A stretch of DNA of 64,000 nt from Planctomycetota bacterium (GCA_024276605.1 JAJRWX010000069.1:1-64000); one strand, 5' to 3'. Positions 18,023 to 26,930 are shown, numbered from the stretch's first letter. Numbers and translations are program-made. Notes: generated from the letters alone by a model not told the origin.

Positions 18023-18353
18023 TGACAAGGTAAGTTTACGGCAAATGCTTGATCATAGCCGCGAGGCGATAGCGTTAGTTAAGGGTCAGACGCGCACGAA
18101 CCTGGATGACAATAGGGTGCAAAGCCTAGCGTTGACGAGATTGATAGAGATCATCGGTGAAGCAGCTAATAGGGTTTCAGCGGAAGTTACTCTAAAATAC
18201 ACGGAATTACCCTGGCGAGAGATTATTAGTCTTCGGAATCGTCTAGTGCATGGTTACGATGCAGTTGATTACGACATATTGTGGCGCATATTAGCGGATG
18301 ATTTACCGCAACTTGTTACGACCCTTGAAAAAATTCTGGCAGATGAAAAATGA
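18009..18353 (+). CDS. HEPN-domain toxin (DUF86 family)
   Basis: A 114-residue HEPN protein with the R-x4-H-x-Y motif R76-N-R-L-V-H81-G-Y83. In known HEPN-MNT pairs this motif forms the RNase site, and the Tyr is AMPylated by the partner nucleotidyltransferase to silence the toxin. The four-helix pattern (L-x-x-M-L-D-H-S-R-E-A and L-T-R-L-I-E-I-I-G-E-A) is typical. It follows the MNT gene with a 14-base overlap, so both should be made together. The motif is intact. Confidence 0.9.
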   Translation: MTQHDDKVSLRQMLDHSREAIALVKGQTRTNLDDNRVQSLALTRLIEIIGEAANRVSAEVTLKYTELPWREIISLRNRLVHGYDAVDYDILWRILADDLPQLVTTLEKILADEK

Positions 18354-18411
18354 TGAGTATCGCATGGAGAGGAGCTTTTGTATCGCGCTCCGCTAAATTT
18401 GGAAGCAATGT

Positions 18412-19251
18412 ATGAATTTTCCCGAAGCAAAATCGGCTGACACGTTTGGTTTTAAGCACATTATCTACGACAAGGATGGCCCGCGGGCAACGGTGACGAT
18501 GAATCGGCCCGACGTGCTGAATTGTTTGAATTATTCGACGTTGTGCGAGTTACATCAGGCGTTTGAGGATATTTCTTTTGATGATTCGATTCGTGTAATG
18601 GTGCTAACCGGTGCGGGTGATCGTGCGTTTTGTACGGGGGCGGACCTCAAAGAACAGGCCGACGCCTGTTTGGATAAGCCCAATGCGTATTGGAAATGGA
18701 TGGGTAAGTTCATCGAAGTACATGAAAAGTTGCGAAATATCGGCAAGGTGACGGTGGCCAGGCTTAACGGCATGGTCGTTGGCGGCGGTAACGAGATGAA
18801 CATATCGTGCGATTTAGCTATCGCGGCTGACGACATTTTCATTAAGCAGGTCGGTGCGGCGCGGGGGAGTGTAGCCGCAGCAGGAGCGACGCAGTGGCTA
18901 CCAATGATTGTGGGTGATCGGCGGGCGCGTGAAATTCTCTTTTTATGCGAAGAGATTCCCGCAGCTAAGGCACTGGATTGGGGGCTTATCAATCAGGCCG
19001 TCCCGCGCAGCGCACTCGATGCCGCTGTCGATGCCCTGTGCGAGAAGCTCATCAACAAATTGCCGCAATGCACAAGGTACACCAAGCAACAGCTTAACTA
19101 CTGGCGCGAAGTCTCTTGGCATCAAACCATTGGCCATGCGCGAGAATGGTTAAGCCAGCACAACATGTCTCAAGAAGTTCATGAAGGGGTCAACGCATTT
19201 GTGGAGAAACGACCGATTGATTATGCGAAGGTTAGGAATGAGCAGCTATAA
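18412..19251 (+). CDS. Crotonase-family hydrolase/isomerase, BamA-like
   Basis: A 279-residue crotonase-fold enzyme acting on a CoA thioester. It has the oxyanion-hole region C-T-G-A-D-L-K and G-G-G-N-E (E128), but the position of the second catalytic Glu of ordinary enoyl-CoA hydratases is Gly (about 148), and the stretch V-G-A-A-R-G-S-V-A-A-A-G-A-T-Q-W-L-P recalls 6-oxocyclohex-1-ene-1-carbonyl-CoA hydrolase (BamA), the ring-opening enzyme of anaerobic benzoyl-CoA degradation. It is shorter than BamA (about 370 residues) and no other benzoyl-CoA genes are nearby, so a relative with another substrate is likely. The start has GGA nine bases upstream. Confidence 0.72.
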   Translation: MNFPEAKSADTFGFKHIIYDKDGPRATVTMNRPDVLNCLNYSTLCELHQAFEDISFDDSIRVMVLTGAGDRAFCTGADLKEQADACLDKPNAYWKWMGKFIEVHEKLRNIGKVTVARLNGMVVGGGNEMNISCDLAIAADDIFIKQVGAARGSVAAAGATQWLPMIVGDRRAREILFLCEEIPAAKALDWGLINQAVPRSALDAAVDALCEKLINKLPQCTRYTKQQLNYWREVSWHQTIGHAREWLSQHNMSQEVHEGVNAFVEKRPIDYAKVRNEQL

Positions 19252-19261
19252 GCGTTGATGT

Positions 19262-20077
19262 TCAAACAGTACAAACATCCCGCCTTATGAACACCCACGC
19301 TCCAGCTAGCCAGAAGAACAGGCCGATAGCTGTTAGGGTGAGCATGTCTTGGATGGGCCAAGTGTCTGATTGGAAAATTTGCCAGGGTCGGTAATAGTCC
19401 AGGACGCTCAGGAACTCGATTGACTTGGCAGGTTCCCAGAAGGTGATGATGAAGTCCAGCAACATGGAGGCTAGTATCATGGCGAAGCTAATGCCCATGG
19501 CTTTACCTAGCCGATCGGATAGGGCTGACACCAACCACACCACACCACCAACGGCTATGTACAGGCAATAAAGATTAATCGCCACGACGATGATGCGATG
19601 TAAGGGTAGGTGCATATCTTCTGGAATGAAGGTGCGTATCGACAAGTGAGCTACGAGGGCTATCAGAATGAGCATCAAGCCCGAACCCAGCCAGATGATG
19701 GTTTCACTGATGTATATTTGCCATCTTGAAACCGGCAGGCCTAACAAAATGTCAACCGTACCTCTATCAATTTCCCCGGCTGGGGTTCTTGTGCATAGCG
19801 TGATCTCGTGTCCCCACAATAAAGTCAACAATAACGGATGCACCCACGAAAAAGATAACAGCGCAGTCGGTCCTATTTTGTCCCCGACGTCGGAACCCAG
19901 TAAAGCCGTGATGATGTTACGGACAAACTTGATTTCTAAGATATGGCCGGCGAATTCATCGAAGTAGGTGGGCAAAATGTACGTCAGCATACTTTCGAAA
20001 ATGGCGACACCGATGGCGAACAAGATAGTGACCATCCAGACTTCGCGTATGGTTTTAGCCATGAGTCCCCAGTTCAT
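19262..20077 (-). CDS. ABC-2 type exporter permease
   Basis: A 271-residue membrane protein with about six hydrophobic helices and the layout of ABC-2 permeases: a first helix at about 13-33, G-E-I-D-R-G-T-V-D-I-L-L-G-L-P-V in the cytoplasmic loop, and a final helix before F-I-R-R-D-V. Its start overlaps the stop of the ATP-binding gene by four bases, so the two form an exporter pair. The exported compound is unknown. Confidence 0.85.
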   Translation of the reverse strand: MNWGLMAKTIREVWMVTILFAIGVAIFESMLTYILPTYFDEFAGHILEIKFVRNIITALLGSDVGDKIGPTALLSFSWVHPLLLTLLWGHEITLCTRTPAGEIDRGTVDILLGLPVSRWQIYISETIIWLGSGLMLILIALVAHLSIRTFIPEDMHLPLHRIIVVAINLYCLYIAVGGVVWLVSALSDRLGKAMGISFAMILASMLLDFIITFWEPAKSIEFLSVLDYYRPWQIFQSDTWPIQDMLTLTAIGLFFWLAGAWVFIRRDVCTV

Positions 20078-20970
20078 TGAGAGTTCTCCGGGGAAAGGTA
20101 GTATTGCTGAAACAACGCTGATAAATCAGGTTGTTCGATGATCACGTCGGCGATGGGTTTATCCTGGCACCAGCGCATGAGTTCCATGGCATCGGCTTCG
20201 ATAGTGCCCGTCCATGTCTTACTGTTTTTTTCGCTTACGGTCAGAAATGTTGGGGCCATGATGGCTTCATGATTAGCTGAGTTTTTCCAGTAAATCGTCA
20301 CCACGCGTTTCGCGCGATCGCGCAACGATTCGATGGACTCGTTGGCCACCACTTTTCCTTTACGCAATATCATGACACGATCACACAGCGTTTCCACTTC
20401 GCTAAGTGTATGGCTGGAAAAGAAGATCGTGTGTCCTTCGTCAGCTAGGGATCGCAGTAAAGTGTATAGTTTATATTGGATAATCGGGTCCAGCCCGGTC
20501 GTTGGCTCGTCAAGGATGAGCAGTGGCGGGCGGGGTGCGAGCGCGAGAATGAGGCCCAGTTTCTGCCGCGTGCCGCGTGACATGTGGTCCACACGAAGGT
20601 CCGGGTCGAGGTCGAACAGTTCGGTTAGTTTTTCACCTTCGCGTGTCATATCCTTCCGGTGGATTTGGCTGAAGAGTTTTAGTGCATAACGGGCGGTGAA
20701 CCAGGGATAGAGTCGTAAATCGCCGGGCAAATACCCCACACCCGCTTTAACCTTATGACTTTGTTGCCAACAGTCGAGATCGAAAACGCAGGCCGATCCC
20801 GAGTTGGGCTTGAGTAGTCCCATGAGTAGTCTTATCGTGGTCGTTTTACCCGCACCGTTGGGGCCGAGAAATCCCAGTAGTTCACCGGCGGATACGTCGA
20901 TGGATAGATGGTCCACGCCGACGCGCCGACCGTAGTATTTGGTTAGATTGTTTGTGCTGATGCAACTCAA
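20074..20970 (-). CDS. ABC-2 type exporter ATP-binding protein
   Basis: A 298-residue ABC ATPase: Walker A G-P-N-G-A-G-K-T-T-T (about 36-45), an altered signature M-S-R-G-T-R-Q-K-L, Walker B L-L-I-L-D-E-P-T-T-G-L-D-P, and an H-loop His in S-S-H-T-L-S. The Arg in place of the signature's second Gly is common in ABC-2 exporters. The start is a TTG with GGA 8 bases upstream and no in-frame ATG near it. The C-terminal 80 residues form the extension often seen in this group. Confidence 0.9.
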   Translation of the reverse strand: MSCISTNNLTKYYGRRVGVDHLSIDVSAGELLGFLGPNGAGKTTTIRLLMGLLKPNSGSACVFDLDCWQQSHKVKAGVGYLPGDLRLYPWFTARYALKLFSQIHRKDMTREGEKLTELFDLDPDLRVDHMSRGTRQKLGLILALAPRPPLLILDEPTTGLDPIIQYKLYTLLRSLADEGHTIFFSSHTLSEVETLCDRVMILRKGKVVANESIESLRDRAKRVVTIYWKNSANHEAIMAPTFLTVSEKNSKTWTGTIEADAMELMRWCQDKPIADVIIEQPDLSALFQQYYLSPENSQ

Positions 20971-21218
20971 GGTTCTATTCCATTCGTCGCTAAAGCGTAT
21001 TCAGCTTTAGAGTAAGCTCAACTGCTGCAAAATTCGAGAGTAAATAGTCTACGAAATTTAAGTCAAATCAACACAATACGCGCCTGTAGATATACTAGTC
21101 GTTTGGAGCAAGAAGAAGGTTCAAAAAGATTTTCATTTTCTGCAATGGGGTGTTCACAATGGGGATGTATCACGAAACGAGCGTTATTTGGGCGCATGAA
21201 TAGGCAGGGGAATCTTGC

Positions 21219-22022
21219 ATGATCCGGGCCGGTGCGCACAATGCGGGGATGATGAGTGAAAATATCCTAACCAAAATTGAAGATCATGTAGGTGTGGCGA
21301 CGCTGAACCGGCCCAAGGTGCTTAATGCACTATCGACTGAGCTGATGGACGAGTTGATCGAGGCGTTGGAGACCTTCGACTGCAATCGTGAGGTTCGTGT
21401 CATTGTCTTGACGGGTAGCGAGAAGGCTTTTGCCGCCGGTGCTGATATTGGCGACATGGCTGAGGCGTCATTTCTTGATATGTATGAAAAGAATAATCTC
21501 GCTCGCTGGCTGAAGATCAAGAACATTCGCAAACCGATCATCGCGGCGGTCAGCGGGTTTTGTCTTGGTGGCGGTTGCGAGTTAGCCATGATATGTGACA
21601 TGATCGTGGCGTCGGAGTCTGCCAAGTTCGGTCAGCCGGAGATTAATCTAGGTATTATCCCCGGGGCCGGCGGTACGCAACGGTTGACGCGGGCGATCGG
21701 AAAGTATCGGGCTATGGAAGTGATCCTAGCCGGGAAGTTTTTGTCAGCCCGCCAAGCTTACGATGCCGGACTTGTGACACGCGTAGTCTCGAAGGAACGG
21801 TTTTTAGCTGAGGCCATGTCACTAGCCCGTGAGATAGCCAAGCGTCCACCGATAGCGGTTCAGATTGGAAAAGATGCGGTTTCGAAAGCGCTGGAATTAT
21901 CACTAAGCGACGGCCTAGAATACGAGCGCCGCGTTTTCTATTCGCTATTTGCGACTCAAGATCAAAAAGAAGGTATGAAAGCCTTCGCAGAAAAAAGACC
22001 GGCGAAGTTTGAAGGACGATAA
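21219..22022 (+). CDS. Enoyl-CoA hydratase (crotonase)
   Basis: A 267-residue enoyl-CoA hydratase. The two catalytic glutamates are present (E121 in G-G-G-C-E and E141 in Q-P-E), spaced 20 apart as in the rat enzyme, together with G-A-D-I-G-D and I-P-G-A-G-G-T-Q-R-L. It hydrates trans-2-enoyl-CoA in fatty-acid or similar beta-oxidation. The ATG at 21219 is supported by AGGGGA seven bases upstream; internal ATGs at 21249 and 21252 are alternatives. No dehydrogenase or thiolase is adjacent. Confidence 0.94.
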   Translation: MIRAGAHNAGMMSENILTKIEDHVGVATLNRPKVLNALSTELMDELIEALETFDCNREVRVIVLTGSEKAFAAGADIGDMAEASFLDMYEKNNLARWLKIKNIRKPIIAAVSGFCLGGGCELAMICDMIVASESAKFGQPEINLGIIPGAGGTQRLTRAIGKYRAMEVILAGKFLSARQAYDAGLVTRVVSKERFLAEAMSLAREIAKRPPIAVQIGKDAVSKALELSLSDGLEYERRVFYSLFATQDQKEGMKAFAEKRPAKFEGR

Positions 22023-22126
22023 AGCAGAGTATCGCGTCTGGATATCAACGAGTCGAATGCTTCAGCCTTCGCATTGGCTAAGTTTATTGCAAGTTTGCAC
22101 ACATTATTTAGCTTTGGAGGCTAGAT

Positions 22127-22789
22127 ATGGCAGGACAGGATATGGACTCCTCAATCCGTTTTGAGACTGTTGATGTAGATTACCACCTGGGGGAGGGAAA
22201 AGAGTTTCGTCGTAAGGACAAAGCTTGTGACGAGGTGTTTCAACAATTCGTACAGTTGCGTGGCGAGATTTTGACGCAGGCGATTGTTGTCGAAAAAGAA
22301 CTTGATCGCTTAATCTCGCAGTACTTTGTACCTGGACCAATTGAAGGACAAAGTGAGGAAGTTCTTCGGCGTGACGCTTTCGTTGATATCATCCTTGGTC
22401 AGGGGGGCTTTATGTTCTCATCTAAGATTAAAGCCGTGCAATCCATCTTAGAATCGGCAGAGATATCGCAACCCAGCTCAACCATGTTTTATAATACTCT
22501 CAGGCCAATTATGGATATACGCAATCTATTTGCCCACAGTAAAGTCGGCGTTGATTGGAAAACATCGCAGATCGCTCTTTGGGATAGCAAGAAACGTAAG
22601 TGGGGATTTCCTGTTTTTACACCTGAAGGCAAAAAGAAAGAGAATGAATGGCACGATGAAATCCCCAACGAACTCGACAAGCAGTATAGCGAGTATTGCC
22701 GTTTCGCTATTAGCATGATTCACGGTATCAGGGCAGAGATATCCAAGCTGTGTGATTCCCAATCGACCTGTGAAAACAAGGGGAATTGA
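22127..22789 (+). CDS. Orphan HEPN-like / DUF4145-type protein
   Basis: A 220-residue soluble protein, all-helical in its middle. Residues about 40-140 resemble the HEPN/DUF4145 superfamily: a helix of the kind E-K-E-L-D-R-L-I, then R132-N-L-F-A-H137, an R-x4-H motif that is the RNase active site in HEPN toxins. After it comes a Lys-rich segment. GGAGG lies about 8 bases before the ATG. It has no nucleotidyltransferase neighbour, unlike the HEPN gene at 18009. It may be a ribonuclease or an RNA-binding regulator; a stable link to any process is not shown. Confidence 0.6.
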   Translation: MAGQDMDSSIRFETVDVDYHLGEGKEFRRKDKACDEVFQQFVQLRGEILTQAIVVEKELDRLISQYFVPGPIEGQSEEVLRRDAFVDIILGQGGFMFSSKIKAVQSILESAEISQPSSTMFYNTLRPIMDIRNLFAHSKVGVDWKTSQIALWDSKKRKWGFPVFTPEGKKKENEWHDEIPNELDKQYSEYCRFAISMIHGIRAEISKLCDSQSTCENKGN

Positions 22790-22931
22790 AATCATGCAGG
22801 TTGTACTCCGATGTAGATCGCACATGCGAATTGATAAGATGCGATGCAGATCAATGTCTAAACATTTACGTATTCGCGTCTGATCTAGTTAGACTAAAAA
22901 ATGTCCAACTACTCGAAAGTGGGGTCACATT

Positions 22932-23183
22932 ATGCCAGAAGATGAATGGGAAAAAGCTCGTCAAAAAGATGCTGAGAAGCAGGCCGCGCGTGAAGTTGCA
23001 TCGGGTCAACAAAGTTCGTTCGAGCGCATTTCGGATGACGTGAAGCCGATCAACAAGACTGGCATATTGAATGCAAATCTGCGGGGGCGCAAGTGCATAC
23101 ATCCGCATGAGTTGAGTCCGGTCCGCCCTGACACCTCGCCGAAGCGGCGACGCAAAAAGCGACGACTTCGGAGGCAAGTGTGA
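22932..23183 (+). CDS. Highly charged small hypothetical protein
   Basis: An 83-residue protein, acidic-basic at the start (E-D-E-W-E-K-A-R-Q-K-D-A-E-K-Q-A-A-R-E) and strongly basic at the end (P-K-R-R-R-K-K-R-R-L-R-R-Q). The composition suggests nucleic-acid binding or disorder; no domain is recognised. The Shine-Dalgarno is weak (GTGGGG, six bases before the ATG). It follows the orphan HEPN-like gene by 142 bases and precedes a perfect 25-bp hairpin at 23241-23295. Confidence 0.45.
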   Translation: MPEDEWEKARQKDAEKQAAREVASGQQSSFERISDDVKPINKTGILNANLRGRKCIHPHELSPVRPDTSPKRRRKKRRLRRQV

Positions 23184-23214
23184 TGTCACTCGCAATCATC
23201 GTCTCCCCCACCTC

Positions 23215-23234
23215 GAAAACGAGATGGGCCACCC
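23215..23234 (+). repeat. Dispersed repeat GAAAACGAGA-Y-GGGCCACCC, copy 1
   Basis: The 20-base word GAAAACGAGATGGGCCACCC occurs here and again at 24710-24729 with one difference (C for T). Both copies are intergenic, so this is a short dispersed family, perhaps a remnant of a larger repeat. Confidence 0.5.
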
Positions 23235-23240
23235 TCTCGG

Positions 23241-23295
23241 TAGGGCAGGTCGTTCTTTCGCCAATCCCAAATTGGCGAAAGAACGACCTGCCCTA
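23241..23295. repeat. Perfect 25-bp inverted repeat (hairpin)
   Basis: The arms at 23241-23265 and 23271-23295 are exact reverse complements, with loop CCCAA. The outer sequence TAGGGCAGGTCGTTC recalls short palindromic repeats of planctomycete genomes. It sits between a gene reading rightward and one reading leftward. It could stop transcription from both sides, but has no T-run. No enzyme is encoded. Confidence 0.7.
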
Positions 23296-23429
23296 CAATC
23301 TTTTACTGCAACGGAAGCGACGAACTAGCATCGCCAAGGACAATCGTGACGAAATCGAGGAAACAGACCTTCATGCGTTAGTCGGTATGTCTCAATACTC
23401 AACCATTCCGCACGGATGCCGCATGTTTG

Positions 23430-24500
23430 TCAATCCAGCCAGTAATTCTTCACAACCGGATCGTAGTGGAGGGCGTCGGGTTCCTGTAAAATTAACTCCG
23501 AGATTTCTATGGCTAAGCCGTGGTCATCCACCAATTTTTTCAGTTTTGTTGAGGCCGCTTTTACAATACAATCCTCAGGATGACCTGATCGTATCGTCTG
23601 GGCTAGTGTCTCGATCGCATCAAATATTCCATGCGAAGCTGCTATCGCGGCCATTTGAGTAACCTCACACGGTTTCCCGGATTTCCTGAACTCCCAGGCC
23701 TCGGCCACAATCGCATCCAGGTCGATATCTGACCAATCACTAAGCACGCGATAGGTGGTCGTGAAGTTGAGTCCATGGATGAAATACCTCACCATACCGC
23801 TGTCCACTCTGGGATCGTCGAATTGGGCTGTAGCCTTGAGCCAATCGTGCGAAAGATAATCGTCCTGATACAAGCCTTGAATGAGTGTCTCGGCGGCGTC
23901 ATCCTCCCAGCCATGCATCACTACAATAGAAGCAAGTTGATAGTGAAACGGCAGGTAATCAAGAATTAACTCCCGGTGTTCTTCTCGCGCCAGACGTGCG
24001 ATGGCTTGACTAAGATGTTCATTGGCCATGCAAGATCGGGTGCCCAGCGCATCCAAAAGCGAGCCGATGTAATCCGGGCCTACCTCCGCTAACATGCGGA
24101 TATGTGGCGCATCCTGATGTAAGTGCGTTTCGCGACTGGAGACGTCGAGAATCTGACTTATATAATCTTCCACTTCGTCCGTCGTCCATTGCGTAAGAGG
24201 CGGAATACTGCGAAGCGCCGGATTGTCCGGTTTCCAACTATTGACCTCGCTCCACTGTACATGAGTTGCATCGGTGGTGGTGTTCACGTCCTCCCGTTCG
24301 AGCACGGCCAGTCTTGCCTCCAGTGTTTCGATGCGCGATTCAAGCATCTCCATCTGCTCGGCCATCTGTGCGACTACGTCGGTTTGGTAGTACGCTTGTT
24401 CCTCATCGCCGCCTTGCGCGACCGTCATCGACAAGAAAATGAATACCAGAACGACTGTCGTTGCGTACATCAGTGCGCTATCCCGTATTTTCTTTATCAT
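23430..24500 (-). CDS. Exported helical (HEAT/ARM-like) protein with N-terminal coiled coil
   Basis: A 356-residue protein. One signal or anchor helix at about 10-28 (A-T-T-V-V-L-V-F-I-F-L-S-M-T-V-A), a heptad-like region at about 40-68 (M-A-E-Q-M-E-M-L-E-S-R-I-E-T-L-E-A-R-L-A-V-L-E), and an all-helical body with HEAT-like A-R-x-x-x-E-x-x-x-L-I-L-D-Y spacing. I chose the ATG at 24500 rather than 24509: GAAAGG lies 9 bases before it but directly abuts the earlier one. Function unknown; perhaps an envelope scaffold. Confidence 0.65.
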   Translation of the reverse strand: MIKKIRDSALMYATTVVLVFIFLSMTVAQGGDEEQAYYQTDVVAQMAEQMEMLESRIETLEARLAVLEREDVNTTTDATHVQWSEVNSWKPDNPALRSIPPLTQWTTDEVEDYISQILDVSSRETHLHQDAPHIRMLAEVGPDYIGSLLDALGTRSCMANEHLSQAIARLAREEHRELILDYLPFHYQLASIVVMHGWEDDAAETLIQGLYQDDYLSHDWLKATAQFDDPRVDSGMVRYFIHGLNFTTTYRVLSDWSDIDLDAIVAEAWEFRKSGKPCEVTQMAAIAASHGIFDAIETLAQTIRSGHPEDCIVKAASTKLKKLVDDHGLAIEISELILQEPDALHYDPVVKNYWLD

Positions 24501-24509
24501 GATATGCAT

Positions 24510-24943
24510 CCTTTCAATGAATGATTGATGCTTAGCTACAATTATGCTAGGAAGCTAGATTTACAGAGTCCACACCGAATCTTGCGTTTGAGTAACAATA
24601 TCATGTGATAGTTGATCGTACCCTTCTGCTTCGGTGGTTATCTCCAGTGCCGTTTCGTTGGTTGTGAAAAATGGCACTATCATTGCACACGAGGTAGGGC
24701 ACACGCATGGAAAACGAGACGGGCCACCCGCCAGACATCGCAACACAAAAAAAATCGAAGCGTGATGGTCAAAGGCACGTCAACCTTTTGCCCAAGGGTA
24801 AAAGAATGGCCTGCTCTACGAGCTACACCCTCTTCTCGCCTTCGAACATTGTTTGGCGTAGGATTAATTTAGATGGGCGCTAAGGGCAGGCAATGAAGTA
24901 GGCAATAGCCTTCTCTACATGATACAAACGCTTCGGAGGATAG
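24510..24943. other. Intergenic region with dispersed-repeat fragment
   Basis: About 430 bases between divergently transcribed genes. It contains the second copy of the GAAAACGAGA-Y-GGGCCACCC word (24710-24729). No confident gene, and no clear promoter apart from the GGAGG leader of the following lipoprotein. Confidence 0.4.
24710..24729 (+). repeat. Dispersed repeat GAAAACGAGA-Y-GGGCCACCC, copy 2
   Basis: Second copy of the word at 23215-23234, with one substitution. Both copies lie in non-coding DNA within 1.5 kb. Confidence 0.5.
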
Positions 24944-26881
24944 ATGATGTATAGCCGTAGGATTGTTACGGGGTGGATACTATTATTGATGGCACTTGGT
25001 GTACCGGGTTGTGCTACGCTTGGCTTTGGTCGTACGGAAGAAACTCATGCTGTGCGCGTGGTAAGAGCACCGGCAAGTGTGCGGCGGCATTACCATAAGC
25101 AGGAGTTTATGATTCCGATGCGGGATGGCGTAAAGCTGTTCACGACGGTTTATTCGCCGAGGCGCACACGCGAGAGGTATCCGTTCATCCTGCTGCGCAC
25201 ACCTTATAGCTGTAGGCCTTACGGGGAGAATCGATATAAATCGTCTCTTGGGCCAAACAAAACACTCATGGACGATGGTTATATTTTTGTATTTAAGGAT
25301 GTGCGCGGGGCGTTTATGTCTGAAGGTACATTCGTTAACATGACGCCTCATGTACCCGTGAAAAAGAGCGACACCGACATTGACGAAAGCACCGACGCTT
25401 ACGATACAATCGAATGGCTATTTAATAATATTCCCAACCACAATGGCCGCGTTGGGATGTGGGGGATTTCATACCCAGGGTTTTATTCAGCGGCGAGCAT
25501 GATAGACCATCATCTGGCGTTGGTCGCTGTATCACCTCAGGCTCCAATTGCCGATTGGTATTTCGATGACTTTCATCATCACGGGGCGTTTTTCCTGCCA
25601 CATACGTTCAACTTTTTCTATATGTTTGGGCCAGCGCGCCCTGAGCCAACGACGGAATTTGGTGATCGGTTCGAGTATGGTACACCGGATGGCTATCAGT
25701 TCTTTCTTGATCTCGGACCGCTCAAGAACGTGAACGAGAAGTACTATCATGACGAGATTGCGTTCTGGAACGAATCGATCCAGCATCCTAACTATGATGA
25801 ATTCTGGCAGAAACGAAACATTCTGCCGCATCTGCATAACGTTGCCCCGGCTGTGCTCACGGTGGGGGGATGGTTCGACGCGGAGGATTTGTATGGTCCG
25901 CTCAACATCTACCGTAGCGTCGAGGAGAAAAATCCGGACGTATTCAATACGATAGTCATGGGGCCATGGCGGCACGGAGGGTGGAAACGCACCGCCGGCG
26001 ATCATCTAGGCAACATATCCTTCGATGCCGATACCTCGGATTATTACAACGAGAAAATCATTACCCCGTTCTTTACGTACCATCTAAAGGGTAAAGGTGA
26101 ACTGGACCTGCCGGAAGCGTATGTGTTTGAGACAGGGCGGAATGAGTGGCGCAAATTCGACCATTGGCCGCCGCTTGGTCTACGGTTAAAGAGCTTTTTT
26201 GCGCGGGAGGATGGCCGATTATCGTTCGAGCCGCCGTCGAGTGATAGCCCGGTGTACGATGAGTACGTGAGTGATCCCAACAAACCGGTACCATTTACCG
26301 AGGCCGTGGATAAGGGCATGACGCGTGAGTACATGACGGATGATCAACGCTTCGCCAGCCGTCGCACGGATGTGTTGACTTATCGAACAGAGGTGTTGGA
26401 CGATGCGATTACCCTAGCCGGCCCGATCTACGCTGATCTTTGGGTATCCACTTCCGGGACGGCTTCTGATTGGATTGTTAAAGTGATTGATGTATTTCCG
26501 GCTGATGCCGAGGACCATGAGTTTGTTCGTGACAACATGCACTTGGGTAACTATCAGATGATGGTGCGTAGCGAGGTGATTCGCGGGCGGTTTCGCAATA
26601 GCTATGAACACCCTGAGCCGTTCGTACCGAACAAGCCGACGCATATCCGGTTGAAACTGCAGGATGTATTACACACGTTCGAAGCCGGACATCGGGTCAT
26701 GATACAAATCCAGAGCACCTGGTTCCCGCTCGTAGATCGCAACCCGCACCACTACGTCGATAATGTGTTCCTTGCGGACGAGGAAGATTTCGTGAAAGCT
26801 ACGCAGCGCGTGTATCGCTCAAGTGAGTACGCTAGTAGGATTGATGTGACGGTTCTTTTGCCTCATGAGAATGAGAGATGA
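24944..26881 (+). CDS. CocE/NonD (X-Pro dipeptidyl-peptidase S15) family lipoprotein hydrolase
   Basis: A 645-residue alpha/beta hydrolase of the S15/CocE family. The N-terminus ends in a lipobox (G-V-P-G-C, Cys near 23), so it is exported and lipidated. The nucleophile elbow G-M-W-G-I-S-Y-P-G places Ser176; W-F-D-A-E-D and W-R-H-G-G-W supply the likely Asp and His. The C-terminal jelly-roll domain (T-Y-R-T-E-V-L-D-D-A-I-T-L-A-G-P, ending D-V-T-V-L-L-P) is the usual second half. Such enzymes cleave Pro-peptides, cocaine-like esters or beta-lactam esters; the substrate here is not evident. GGAGG lies eight bases before the tandem ATGs. Confidence 0.9.
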   Translation: MMYSRRIVTGWILLLMALGVPGCATLGFGRTEETHAVRVVRAPASVRRHYHKQEFMIPMRDGVKLFTTVYSPRRTRERYPFILLRTPYSCRPYGENRYKSSLGPNKTLMDDGYIFVFKDVRGAFMSEGTFVNMTPHVPVKKSDTDIDESTDAYDTIEWLFNNIPNHNGRVGMWGISYPGFYSAASMIDHHLALVAVSPQAPIADWYFDDFHHHGAFFLPHTFNFFYMFGPARPEPTTEFGDRFEYGTPDGYQFFLDLGPLKNVNEKYYHDEIAFWNESIQHPNYDEFWQKRNILPHLHNVAPAVLTVGGWFDAEDLYGPLNIYRSVEEKNPDVFNTIVMGPWRHGGWKRTAGDHLGNISFDADTSDYYNEKIITPFFTYHLKGKGELDLPEAYVFETGRNEWRKFDHWPPLGLRLKSFFAREDGRLSFEPPSSDSPVYDEYVSDPNKPVPFTEAVDKGMTREYMTDDQRFASRRTDVLTYRTEVLDDAITLAGPIYADLWVSTSGTASDWIVKVIDVFPADAEDHEFVRDNMHLGNYQMMVRSEVIRGRFRNSYEHPEPFVPNKPTHIRLKLQDVLHTFEAGHRVMIQIQSTWFPLVDRNPHHYVDNVFLADEEDFVKATQRVYRSSEYASRIDVTVLLPHENER

Positions 26882-26930
26882 GTACCCGCTGTGAAAGCTC
26901 TACGTGGTTGCAGTGTATGAATCGCATCTT

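Noticed and set aside
22786-23043. Plus-strand frame overlapping the HEPN-like stop
   Set aside because: TTG start without ribosome binding site and overlapping a better small gene in another frame.
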